Numbered from the stretch's first letter, positions 21,065 to 30,482 are shown. The stretch: 64,000 bases of DNA from Bostrychus sinensis (GCA_020698575.1 CM036251.1:5045288-5109287), one strand, 5' to 3'. Notes: generated by a model from the letters alone, not told the origin. A program made the numbers and translations.

Positions 21065-23458
21065 TTACACGCGTTGCCTTCAGGAGTTACCTAAAGTCAC
21101 CATCAGCGATGTACATCGCATAATACAAGCTTTAACCTCAGCCCACAGAAGCAAAAAGGAGAAAGGATTCAAGTTTTATGTGTCAAATTACATCGACAAC
21201 TACGAGGGTAAGTAAAAGCAGTCACGGTCAGGCTAACTAGCTTGAGTTGTTATCGGACTTTCACAATTTATCAGATTTCTTAAACAAATGTTAACAGTTT
21301 AATCTATTTACTGTTCATGTCAGTATACATTGAAAATGCTAACGTATTAACTTGATTCCCAACAGTTTCTAACAAAGACTCGTCAGGCAGAGTGAGCGTC
21401 AGGGCAGTCTGTTACAGGTCCATGCGAAAGCATGAAAAGCCACACGACCTCAGAGTAGGGAGAAAAACAAAACAAACGTGTTCATCTGTTCAGTGCTGCT
21501 AGGACCATATTCTGGGGTGCTTATGTCGCTAGTGGAAGTGAAATACAAAAAGTAGACACTGCTAGCTGTTGGTTTCTTAACACAGAATGGATGGACAATC
21601 GGCTTTGCTTACTTGCAAGTTAGCTTTCACGAGAACCCCAGACTTTAGTCCTTACGGCTGCAGTTCTTTGTTTATATTTACTATGATCTTAACCCTGTTT
21701 TACATGGGTAATGCAAAGGCCAGTTAATTCAAGTTTAGCTTACCCTTTCTGCTTTTTTATGTTAAGTGTGTTCAGTTTTTGTACTGTAGCTATGTGAAAG
21801 TGAGTGATGAGTGAGTATGTGTGCATTTTCCTAGCAGAAATTCAGTGCAGCTGCTTGTGGCTGTATTAGTAAAAACATGACTATTTTCCTAAAAACAATT
21901 GTATAATAAATATTTTATTGTATATAAAGTACCATACCTGCCTGCTCTCTAGTCTCTCGTTTTCAGTAAGCTATTAAATTAAGAAACAATAATCACACAG
22001 TACATGCTGACAGTTTGTTTTATGTTTAGATTTTGTTTGAAGACTGCTCCCCTGTGGAAATTGCAGAAGCCACATGTTCTTGTGTGGCTGGAACAGTGCT
22101 TTGCAACCATAATGTTGCACTGCTCTATCAAACTGCACACTACTCCACTCTAAACCTGACAGCTGTACCACCAGTTCTTAGCTGCACCGAAACAGAGCAG
22201 AGCTGGCACAAACCAAGGACCATGTTAAGTGTTCATTCATAACCAAACCTTAGTTAGCTGACCACAGTTTTCTTTTTCTTTTGCATGTGGTGACAGTGAT
22301 GCATTATTTTTGTGTACTTACAGGGTGTGAAACCTGGCCGTGTACGAGACATGGTCTTTATTTCCAGCAAGCCAAAGCAGCGTACTGTTGCAGATGGTGT
22401 AAGGTAATAGTTGTTGTAAATGTATAGTGTAATATGTACTTTTGTTGTTGTTTCAAGTGTACAATTCTTATTTGGGATTTCCAAGGAGTAAACGTTATAA
22501 GGCAGTGCGGGGAGAGACTCCTGATCCTGATGTCCTTAAAGTGGATGAGGTCTACAAGGACTTTCCATCAGACCTTGCCCCTCTGATTACTACTACGGCC
22601 ATCAGCGCAGATGTCCCATTGGTGGAGTCAGCTTATGGTAAAGTTCAGGAAGGCAGTCCCATCTCTTACCAGCATCCACTGCCAGTAACCCGGGTTGTAA
22701 TTCGCCAGCCAGATGCCCCTTCACCACCACTGCTGCCATTAGATGGCTATAAGCTTGAGCCCACCAGTTGTCAGTTTGTGTGCAGTCACCAACAGCAACT
22801 GCATTTACAGTCTCTGGCGATAACGCTTGACATGGCTCGAGAAATAGAACTTGCCACCAGGGAGCAGAGCACCACTGTCGAATGGCACCGTGTCCGGAGA
22901 CCGCGAATAACATCTTCGAGGTTTAGGGAAGTGTGCCATGTCAGAGGCTGCAGTTCTGCTCTTAACCTGGCCCAAAGAATCAGAAGGGGAACAGCAGCCA
23001 CTGCAGCAATGAAGTGGGGCCTAGCACAGGAACCAATTGCTGTCCAAGAATATTGCCGGATCAAAAACACAAACTATTGGCCCTGTGGGTTTGTCATCCA
23101 TCCTGATGCTCCTTGGTTAGGTTCTTCTCCAGATGGCCTGGTATTTGACCCATCAGAGAGACCACTTTTTGGTCTTCTGGAAATCAAGTGCCCTAGCGCA
23201 AAAAGCTATGTTGACTGTAGCTATTTAAAAATGCAGAGTGGCACAATGAATCTCAAGCCAAGTCACAGTTACTACTGGCAAGTGCAGGGGCAGCTCCTGA
23301 TTACAGGTATGGTGTGGTGTGACTTTGTGGTCTTTGCAGAAGATGATATTCTCATCCAACGCATTTACAGAGACCCTGAGGTGACTCAAACCATCAGAGA
23401 AAGGGGTGATCACTTTTATTTTTACCTTTACCTGTCCAGTGAAGAAACAATGTTTTAA
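21054..23458 (+). pseudogene. ISL2EU-type SWIM/YqaJ nuclease gene, apparently splice-damaged (copy 1)
   Basis: Exons by phase: 21,054-21,207 (ATG; MALFYTRCLQELP), 21,366-21,454 (VCYRSMRKHEKPH), 22,030-22,224, 22,324-22,403 and about 22,458-23,458. The third exon has a SWIM-type zinc finger (C-S-C-V-A-G then L-C-N-H). The last exon has the YqaJ/lambda-exonuclease core: G-x3-E near 23,030, D in GSSPDGL, E-x-K in LLEIKCP and Q residues in YYWQVQGQL. In ISL2EU DNA transposons such a nuclease is the second protein beside the transposase; its role in transposition is not settled. Exon 3 should end in phase 0 at ATG (22,224) to meet exon 4, but the next bases are TTAAGT instead of GTAAGT. The exon 4/5 junction also does not keep frame in my reading. 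The YqaJ frame itself is open. Confidence 0.72.
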
Positions 23459-24287
23459 ACTGCACAGCAATTGGGTTTGTTTATATTATTTTTTTGAAAT
23501 TATTGTAGAGAGTAATTTTTTCACAGGCAAAATGTATTAACATTTGAGAATTTGATGTAAAAACTTATGCCATGTCTGTTATAGCACTTCTTAAAGCTAT
23601 AGTGAAAAACAATGTATTTAATGTATCAAATGTGTATAAAGAGTTGCTGTGTGCTACATTTTATATAGTTTTTATAGTTATTGCCTTAATGAATGTAGAA
23701 ATGTGTATGTTATGAAATGTATACTTCTTTAATGTGTGTAGTTGTTTAAATTAAAACATGTTTTATCCAGCTAGTTATTTTTATTTCATTGAACACATGA
23801 AATTAACACAGTAGTACAAATTGTTATATCTCATCTTCATTGAGGGAAAGTATAGATCCTTCTGGACAAATATAACCCCAAGAAAAGTCAGTCAGATTAT
23901 TTCTATTGCATTTTCAGACAAAAGCAGGTCTAACCCAGGACTAAATCAGGTCTAAACTGAGATAAATCCACGTTTTAAATCAGGACTATACAAACAAAAC
24001 CTGAAGGGAGCAACAGTAAACCAGCCCTGAACCAGGTTTGCCTTAAAGTATTCATAAAAATGTGTGAGTGATTATTATCAGGGTGTGTAAAATGTTGCAG
24101 ATATAACAAAGATGCTACTCAAGTACATTTTCAATTCTCAAAAACTAAGTACAGTGCAGATCCTTGCTTACTGTCCACCTCTGGTAAACACTTAAAAAGA
24201 GTTCATTCAACTATATACAATATTATTTAAAATGTCCACAGAAACATATTAACAATAAACAAGGGGATTAAAATGGCTTTCATCACA
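23459..24287. other. intergenic tail-to-tail spacer inside the ISL2EU element
   Basis: AT-rich sequence between the convergent nuclease and transposase genes, serving as 3' UTRs. At 23,925-24,040 the plus strand carries CAGGACTAAATCAGG and ACCAGCCCTGAACCAGG, i.e. the reverse complement of the TAGTCCTGGTTT family found in the LRR gene introns. Equivalent spacers are 40,754-41,583 and 57,969-58,798. Confidence 0.55.
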
Positions 24288-25436
24288 TCATGTTGCCCAT
24301 GCCTTTACAAGTGGTCCATTCTGATAGTTGACCAGGTAACAGGCCACATTGAACAACTCATCAATGCTTCCAGACACGGACACTGGGATTACTTTGTCAA
24401 ACAGTTTATTTTCTTTCACCCTCCTAATGCATCGCTCTACATGGACCCTCAGACGTGCAATAGCTTGAGTCTGCAGGACATCCTGTCGGCTCATCTGGGT
24501 TTTTCCAGAGAGAAAGGCAGGCCTGTAAACTTTACAGGGAGCCAGATTGTCAACCAGGAAGCCTTTGTCGACCATTATTGCCATGTCTGGCTTGAGTAGA
24601 TTTGTGATGCCCGACAACTTAAAGATCTCCCGGTCACTCGTGGATCCAGCATACAAGGCAGAAACGAATATAATAGCACCGTGGGGTGCAATGCCAATCA
24701 TCGCCTTGAATGTAGAGTGTGATTTGTAAGTAGAGAACACTTCGCTCTGCAGCAGGAGATCTGATGGTGTCTGGCAATATATTTCTGTGCAATCAAGCAC
24801 CACTTGTGTATCAGGGAATGCAGCAAACTCGCGTGGAAGTTTAGCTCTTACAACCTCACGTGGCAACCAGAGACGCTTGCTTCCTAGCAGTTGATACAGG
24901 AAGTTGGTCCAGGTGGTAATAATCCTGCTAACAGTTGACCGATGAATGCCAAACCTTTCAGCTAGATCCCGTGGCTGCAGGCCCACAGAAAGGTACATGA
25001 GGAACAGCAGCAGTTCATCAATAGGTGGAAGTTTCTGGGGGGAAAAAATGTGTTGGTCATAGGACATGGTCAAAACAGTGAGAAAGTGAGAACTTTGATG
25101 ATTATGTAAAAACTGTAAATGTATAATGTAAAATTGGTAGATACTGTAAGCCTGCATGTTGTAGATCTATCTATAAAAACATGATTATTCATATTGTGTG
25201 TCACACTGCAGATTTATTGTTGTTAATGAGTTCTCTAAAACTAAAATCTGGAGAAACGGTTTGAGACGGTTTGCCAGCACAGCAAATAATATTTACCGAG
25301 GATGTGTGAGAGTTGTCTGAGCCTGATGCAGATGTTTTGGTGTTGGTGACCTGTATCATCTTGGTCTTGACTGCTGGTTCGATCACTTTCCAAAAATACT
25401 GGAAATGTTTGTATGAGGCAAATCTGGGAATATAAT

Positions 25437-25490
<54 letters not shown>

Positions 25491-26375
25491 TACATATATA
25501 TACATATATACATATATATATGATTAAGAACAAGATTATGTTAACATTTATCAGATACATTAATACTTTGTCAGTAGGTCCACTGATATTCAGCAGTAAT
25601 GGAAGAAGAAAAATCCACAATATGTGTGGGTAGGGCTCAGCACAAAAACCAAAATGATGACTAGTGTTTACGTATGCAAATTAGCCACATGTTTTAAGTA
25701 GCGCTCATCGGGGCTTCACCTCTTTTGACTTGGCACATAGCATGATGGGCAAGTTTAATGAGTTGTTAAACCATTATAGCCTATTCCTAAACAAATATAA
25801 CTCATTTACAAAAATATTACAAACTTACCTGGTGTAAAAGCGGACATCATCGTCGGAGCCCGCAAAGCGCTGCAAACAAAAACGGCTTCGCAGCTGTAGC
25901 TGCTCTACTTGGCTTCGAAGCTGCTCAACTTGCCTCCGCAGAGCCTCGTTTTGACTTTGCAACTCATTGGCGATTAGTCCTGTCACTGGAGTGACACAAT
26001 AGTCGTGATCAAGAGCCACGACCTCCATTTCAGATCCCGAGGAGTCCTCAGTCGGGTCCGCGGGAGGGCTGTCCACCGGGGGGCGACGTTCCCACACACT
26101 GAGCCTCGGACTGGGCACTGAAAAATTGTTCCACTCAAAAAGGACGGTATAGCTCCTTTATTTACCCTCTTCAGCCCGCCCGCAGTTTCCACAATATCTC
26201 CCGGTAGGAAATGCCGACTGCATACTCGCGTCCCTTTTGTAGGAGTGAAGTTGTCGCGCCGGATTTTAGTTAGCCACTGTAGACGCACAGCATTATCAAC
26301 AGGGAATGAGTGGAAACTAAGATTCAGATTGTAGCGTGAGGAATTCCTACACAGAGGTACGCAACAGTGACACTC
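24288..26375 (-). pseudogene. ISL2EU THAP-DDE transposase gene with a frameshift (copy 1)
   Basis: Minus-strand exons: about 26,375-25,829, 25,423-25,297 and 25,034-24,288, with matching phases and GT..AG ends. Exon 1 encodes a THAP zinc finger (CCVPLC, then RLQWL, VCSRHF and KGAIPS; C2CH pattern) followed by an acidic linker and a short coiled coil rich in Q, E and L (RRQVEQLRSQVEQLQ). Exon 3 has a helix-turn-helix (GIHRSTVSRI) and a DDE domain: D in VVLDCTE, D in MVDKGF and E in VHVERCI, spaced 74 and 43 residues, as in the DDE_Tnp_4 group. After KGAIPS the frame must shift by one base (26,136-26,144) to continue as LFEWNNFS, so the finger is split from the rest. An in-frame TAG at 26,376-26,378 shows that the N-terminal codons lie in an exon I could not identify. 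Confidence 0.8.
25440..25521. repeat. (TA)n/(TACATA)n microsatellite in the transposase intron
   Basis: A long TA run passing into ATACATAT units. Homologues at 42,737-42,796 and 59,951-60,013 are shorter. Confidence 0.95.
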
Positions 26376-27120
26376 CTACCCTCTGAAAAGTTAAACGCCT
26401 CTTTTTAACTTTAAACATGCTCATCTTCGCTTGCTAAGATCACAATCTGATTGGGACGTTCAAACCGGAAGTGCCCGCCCTTACACAATTTAACCGGAAG
26501 TTAATAGACGCCATATTGTGCACGAAGCCAATTGATGCTACGCAAAGCCTGGTAACAGCGCCACGCCGCCAACAGTGGTGAGTACGGAGCATGACAGAGA
26601 GCGGCATTGAACAGAGGCTTGTGCTCATGAAACGCGGACCATTACTCACTCAAGCCAAAAATCCGGACAAATGTCTGAAAAGGTGGACAAGCTTTCTTCG
26701 TCCGGACAGAAGTCTTAACCCTAACCCTAATCCTCGGACAGTCCTGACCAAATCCGGACCAGGGCTGGGCAGCGGCACAGATATAGCAGTAACAGCTGCT
26801 TACTTGTAGCACCTGGCCGCGTCTTTTATAATACGAGCCATTAGACAAAATGCAGAGGCTTGGCTGCCGACAGCCCACTAAAGCTACGGCAGCTCGTAGC
26901 GGCCAATCTTCAGCTGTCACACCTATATTCTGTTTTAGTAACAACATTAGCATCATTTAGCAAACTAGAAAAAATAATGCCATTTTATATTTAAATTAAT
27001 TCAAATATCAGTCTCTTCTGGCACATCTTTATGCCATGAAACTATGTGTACATGCCACAATTTGGATTAAATTTGACAATAATAACCAGCCATTTTATCA
27101 AACTAACTGACGCTGATGTC
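26376..27120. other. spacer between the transposase and the membrane-repeat gene
   Basis: Contains two CCGGAAGT/ACCGGAAGTT ETS-type motifs (26,463-26,510) and GACGCCATATTG, a YY1-like site, near 26,508; these could be the transposase promoter. A block at 26,650-26,770 repeats TCCGGAC several times and includes CTTAACCCTAACCCTAA, a short telomere-like run. No convincing coding frame. Equivalents: 43,650-44,394 and 60,867-61,611. Confidence 0.45.
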
Positions 27121-27195
27121 GTTGCTAGGCAGCAGTTGCCCCAGTGACGCAGCCGCGTCACCAAGGGCAAAGTTCTGTCGCACTTTGTGACGTCA
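27121..27195 (+). promoter_or_regulatory. putative promoter: X-box-like half site, CRE palindromes (copy 1)
   Basis: Within 90 bp upstream of the ATG lie GTTGCTAGGCAGC (RFX X-box-like, 27,121-27,133), a perfect inverted repeat GTGACGC-AGCC-GCGTCAC (27,144-27,161) whose arms are CRE/ATF-like, and a perfect CRE TGACGTCA (27,188-27,195). No TATA box was seen. The arrangement is identical in all copies (CRE at 44,462-44,469 and 61,679-61,686). Binding is inferred from motifs only. Confidence 0.45.
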
Positions 27196-27209
27196 TCACC
27201 AGTGTCTTC

Positions 27210-29678
27210 ATGTCCAGATCAACTCAGATCAGCTCATTACACTTCAGACACTCACAAGGTTTTCAGAAGAGCAGACCAGCAAGAAGTTTAGTATTTGGTG
27301 ACACTACTAATACTTCTAATAACTACTACTACTACTACTACTACTACTATATTCATTTACTGAAGTCCGAGCATAGGTCAGTTCGAGCAGAACTTGATCA
27401 ACTGTGGCCCACCATTAATGAAATGAAAGAGAGAGAGTCAATGAATTCTCAAGAAAACAAAAAACTCACAGCTGAAATGGCCACAGTGGACTTCCAACTC
27501 CGTGACTTGGAGCCACATCATACGGAGCTGCAGACCACATACTCAGACATGAGACCTGACCGCCGAGCATTGTTCAAGGACACAGTGAACACCAGGAACA
27601 TCACAACCCATGAAGATGTGACTGACGGAGGAGTGACCCTTGAAGACCTAAAGGAACAAGTCAGAAACCTGAAAGATGCCTACGACCTCAAAGTCAGTGA
27701 GATGGGAGAGAAAGCAGAGTTCGGGGCTTTTATACTCAGCGCACTCAACCAGAAAATGGAAGATGGGACTTCAGAGATGGAAATGGAGGAGGCCAGGTGT
27801 GTGAATGAGCAAAATGAGGCTAAGATTGCAGAAGCAGCTGATGTGAAATGCCACCTGGAGAACTTTGCGTCCAGGTTGCAAGCCAATAGTCAGCCACAGC
27901 ATTTTATGGACTTAGTGTCAGGAATGGTTGATGTCAATGACATTTCCAATCTCAGAGAAGATCTGACAGGGCAGGCATTTACAGAGAAGACATTGTCCAG
28001 CAGCCAGTCTGATGATGATGAGCCTTCTTTTGATGGGGTAGATTTCTCAATCAGTGCTTTTCAAACCTTTGCAGGTCTGTCTATGGCGTTTTTACATCTT
28101 ATCCAAAGTCTTCCTCTGGGAATTTTATCTCTTGTGCTGAGGGCACTGTGTTACTGTGGCAGTTTCTTTAGAAGCTCTCGGGTTTTGTCGACCAGTTGGA
28201 GAATCTTCAAACAACTTTGTTGGGTAATGTTTCTTTACATTCTGCCCATTTTTATATGCCCCATCAGTCGGTACTGCTTCAAGCTTTTTACCTCAAGGGA
28301 AACTGAACATGCCTCCACATGTCAGAGCTATTGTGCAGATCATCCACAGCCAGAACAAACATTTGCAGGTCTGTCTTTGGAGACTTTCCAACTTGACAAA
28401 TTTCTTTCTCTGGAAAATGTATGTATTGTGCTAAGCATACTGTCTGGCTGTGGCAGCTTCTTTATAAGCTCTTGGGTTTTGTCAACCAGTTGGAGAATCT
28501 TCAAACAATTTTGCTGGGTAATGTTATATTGCATTGTGGCCATGTTTGTATGCATTCTGGATATTGTAGAACTTGTGGCAGAGCTCTTGAGTGTTCCTCT
28601 GATACTTCTGTGTAATGTGCTGATGGCACTGTGTTACTGCAGTTTCTCTATAAGCTCTTGGGTTTTGTCAACCAGTTGGAGAATCTTCAAACAATTTTGC
28701 TGGGTAATGTTATATTGCATTGTGGCCATGTTTGAATGCTTTCTGGATATTGTAGAACTTGTGGCAGAGCTCTTGAGTGTTCCTCTGATACTTCTGTGTA
28801 ATGTGCTGATGGCACTGTGTTACTGCAGTTTCTCTATAAGCTCTTGGGTTTTGTCAACCAGTTGGAGAATCTTCAAACAATTTTGCTGGGTAATGTTATA
28901 TTGCATTGTGGCCATGTTTGTATGCTTTCTGGATATTGTAGAACTTGTGGCAGAGCTCTTGAGTGTTCCTCTGATACTTCTGTGTAATGTGCTGATGGCA
29001 CTGTGTTACTGTGGCAGTTTCTTTATAAGCTCTTGGGTTTTGTCAACCAGTTGGACAATCTTCAAACAATTTTGCTGGGTAATGTTATATTGCATTGTGG
29101 CCATGTTTGAATGCTTTCTGGATATTGTAGAACTTGTGGCAGAGCTCTTGAGCCTTCCTCTGATACTTCTGTATTATGTTCTGAGGGCACTGTGTTCCTT
29201 GATCAAGTATCTGGTTTTCTCAACCATTTCTGCAAGGAATAGAGTTACAGATACACCAAACCAGAATACTGCCCTAACATCAGTCGACAGAGACACAGTG
29301 AGATCATCCCTTGATGACGTGGATCCATTTGATGGAAAAGATTTCTCCATCAGTACTTTTAAGACCTTTGCTGGTCTTTTTGTGGGCATTTTACATCTTT
29401 TCCCAGTCATCCTAAGTCTTCTATTGGGAATATTCCATCTTATCAGAAGGATACCATCTTCCTTTGTTAATTTTATTAGAGGTTTCTGGGTTTCCTCAGC
29501 TGTAGTCATCATTAGACGACTTGCATTGAGATTGCTTTTTGTATCAGCACGTTTGGGTGCCTGGGCGTTAACAATTTTCATTGGCGTTATATTAGGTGCT
29601 TATCTTACCTCAACCTGCAGTGACTCAGTCGAGAACCTCTTTACTGAAATGTACTCAGAACTGTTATTACTTTTGTAA
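27210..29678 (+). CDS. unrecognised coiled-coil protein with tandem 62-residue membrane repeats (copy 1, 822 aa)
   Basis: Single open exon. I place the start at the first ATG (27,210, MSRSTQ) because the upstream extension of the frame has no ATG and overlaps the promoter motifs. Order: a basic N-terminus; a run of nine Tyr encoded by a TAC microsatellite; about 190 charged residues of likely coiled coil (residues ~55-245, many E/K/Q); an acidic linker (SSSQSDDDEPSFDG); then a membrane region. This holds four copies of a 186-bp/62-residue unit, each with STSWRIFKQFCWVM and two hydrophobic segments (LYCIVAMFVCFLDIV and LLSVPLILLCNVLMALCYC). A FDGxDFSIS...TFAGL box occurs before the array and again after it, with a shorter TFAGL in between. 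A final hydrophobic segment lies near the C-terminus. I recognise no family. Cellular role unknown; membrane location is inferred. An unusually repetitive 3' UTR follows. Confidence 0.7.
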   Translation: MSRSTQISSLHFRHSQGFQKSRPARSLVFGDTTNTSNNYYYYYYYYYIHLLKSEHRSVRAELDQLWPTINEMKERESMNSQENKKLTAEMATVDFQLRDLEPHHTELQTTYSDMRPDRRALFKDTVNTRNITTHEDVTDGGVTLEDLKEQVRNLKDAYDLKVSEMGEKAEFGAFILSALNQKMEDGTSEMEMEEARCVNEQNEAKIAEAADVKCHLENFASRLQANSQPQHFMDLVSGMVDVNDISNLREDLTGQAFTEKTLSSSQSDDDEPSFDGVDFSISAFQTFAGLSMAFLHLIQSLPLGILSLVLRALCYCGSFFRSSRVLSTSWRIFKQLCWVMFLYILPIFICPISRYCFKLFTSRETEHASTCQSYCADHPQPEQTFAGLSLETFQLDKFLSLENVCIVLSILSGCGSFFISSWVLSTSWRIFKQFCWVMLYCIVAMFVCILDIVELVAELLSVPLILLCNVLMALCYCSFSISSWVLSTSWRIFKQFCWVMLYCIVAMFECFLDIVELVAELLSVPLILLCNVLMALCYCSFSISSWVLSTSWRIFKQFCWVMLYCIVAMFVCFLDIVELVAELLSVPLILLCNVLMALCYCGSFFISSWVLSTSWTIFKQFCWVMLYCIVAMFECFLDIVELVAELLSLPLILLYYVLRALCSLIKYLVFSTISARNRVTDTPNQNTALTSVDRDTVRSSLDDVDPFDGKDFSISTFKTFAGLFVGILHLFPVILSLLLGIFHLIRRIPSSFVNFIRGFWVSSAVVIIRRLALRLLFVSARLGAWALTIFIGVILGAYLTSTCSDSVENLFTEMYSELLLLL

Positions 29679-29854
29679 ATTAGGTGCTTTCCTAATTCCT
29701 TTTTGAATATTTTTCACCAATGACCATCCAAACAGCAGGGCCATGGATGTGCGATGGCTCTTCTCTGTGCTCCTCTGTCCCTTGCCAGCTCCTCAGGGAT
29801 GCACCATCTTGCCATGTCCTCTACAATCAAACTTCTCAAACTTCCTGCCACGTA

Positions 29855-30149
29855 CCATAATATAGCTCTGTTTGTTGTTCTCACCAGAGCACAGGACCAT
29901 AATATAGCTCTGTTTGTTGTTCTCACCAGAGCACAGGACCATAATATAGCTCTGTTTGTTGTTCGCACCAGAGCACAGGACCATAATATAGCTCTGTTTG
30001 TTGTTCTCACCAGAGCACAGGACCATAATATAGCTCTGTTTGTTGTTCTCACCAGAGCACAGGACCATAATATAGCTCTGTTTGTTGTTCTCACCAGAGC
30101 ACAGGACCATAATATAGCTCTGTTTGTTGTTCGCACCAGAGCACAGGAC
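29855..30149. repeat. 42-bp tandem array, seven units (copy 1)
   Basis: Units begin CCATAATATAGCTCTG and end CCAGAGCACAGGA. One base alternates (TTCTCACC/TTCGCACC). The array leads directly into the hairpin at 30,132. It lies 177 bp after the stop of the membrane-repeat gene, probably in its 3' UTR. Confidence 0.95.
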
Positions 30150-30206
30150 TGGTCTCACAGATGCAGAGACGACACATCTGTGAGACCAGTCCTGTGCTCT
30201 GGTGCG
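30132..30206. repeat. perfect 32-bp hairpin with 11-nt loop (copy 1)
   Basis: Arms 30,132-30,163 and 30,175-30,206 are perfect reverse complements starting CGCACCAGAGCACAGG, separated by an 11-nt loop. An outer 38-bp perfect pair (29,847-29,884 with 30,243-30,280) encloses the array and hairpin, making a nested foldback of about 430 bp. Confidence 0.95.
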
Positions 30207-30290
30207 GAGACGTGGACTCTAACCACAAGGCTGGAGCAAGTGGTGAGAACAACAAACAGAGCTATATTATGGTACGTGGCAGATGCGCAG
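30189..30290 (+). pseudogene. LINE reverse-transcriptase C-terminal fragment
   Basis: The plus strand reads VLCSGAETWTLTTRLEQ. GAETWTLT followed by LE is a conserved motif near the end of the reverse transcriptase of RTE/Jockey-like fish LINEs. Only this short piece is recognisable. It overlaps the second hairpin arm and is the likely source of the 42-bp units. Copy 2 equivalent: 47,250-47,351. Confidence 0.5.
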
Positions 30291-30466
30291 ATGCGTCGTC
30301 CACTCTGCCTCTGTGTGGAAGCGACACACTGGTATCAACCAGTACGCTGGCCAACTCCTTCCATTTTCTCCATGCCAACTTCCTGCGTCTTCCTTCCTTG
30401 CTACATGCGTCTCCATGATGAATGCCGTACATAACAGAACTGTTGAACCTACTTTGTCCAAACAAA

Positions 30467-30482
30467 AATAAAGTTGAATAAA
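30467..30482 (+). terminator. two overlapping-range poly-A signals (copy 1)
   Basis: AATAAA at 30,467-30,472 and again at 30,477-30,482, about 790 bp after the stop of the membrane-repeat gene and the first good poly-A signal downstream of it. Same pair at 47,528-47,543. Confidence 0.5.

Noticed and set aside
24273..24599. 108-codon plus-strand frame starting MAFITSCC
   Set aside because: Antisense to the DDE domain of the transposase; no independent support.
26715..26732. Telomere-like CCCTAA repeats, suggesting an interstitial telomere or chromosome end
   Set aside because: Only about two and a half repeats, embedded in a TCCGGAC-rich block of likely transposon origin. A similar short run at 4,828 is also isolated.
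16299..26770. The Ty3 and ISL2EU remnants nested inside one hAT element, with TAGGGTGACCAG at the left and the TCCGGAC block as the right end
   Set aside because: The two ends do not form a convincing inverted repeat by eye and no target duplication was found; kept only as a possibility.
27144..27209. Extension of the membrane-repeat protein upstream to a GTG codon
   Set aside because: It has no ATG and would place the CRE palindromes inside the coding sequence; the ATG at 27,210 is the simpler start.
29754..30434. 226-codon frame with repeated TRAQDHNIALFVV units, as if a repeat protein
   Set aside because: The 42-bp unit is divisible by three, so any array stays open by chance; both strands are open and the sequence forms a foldback.
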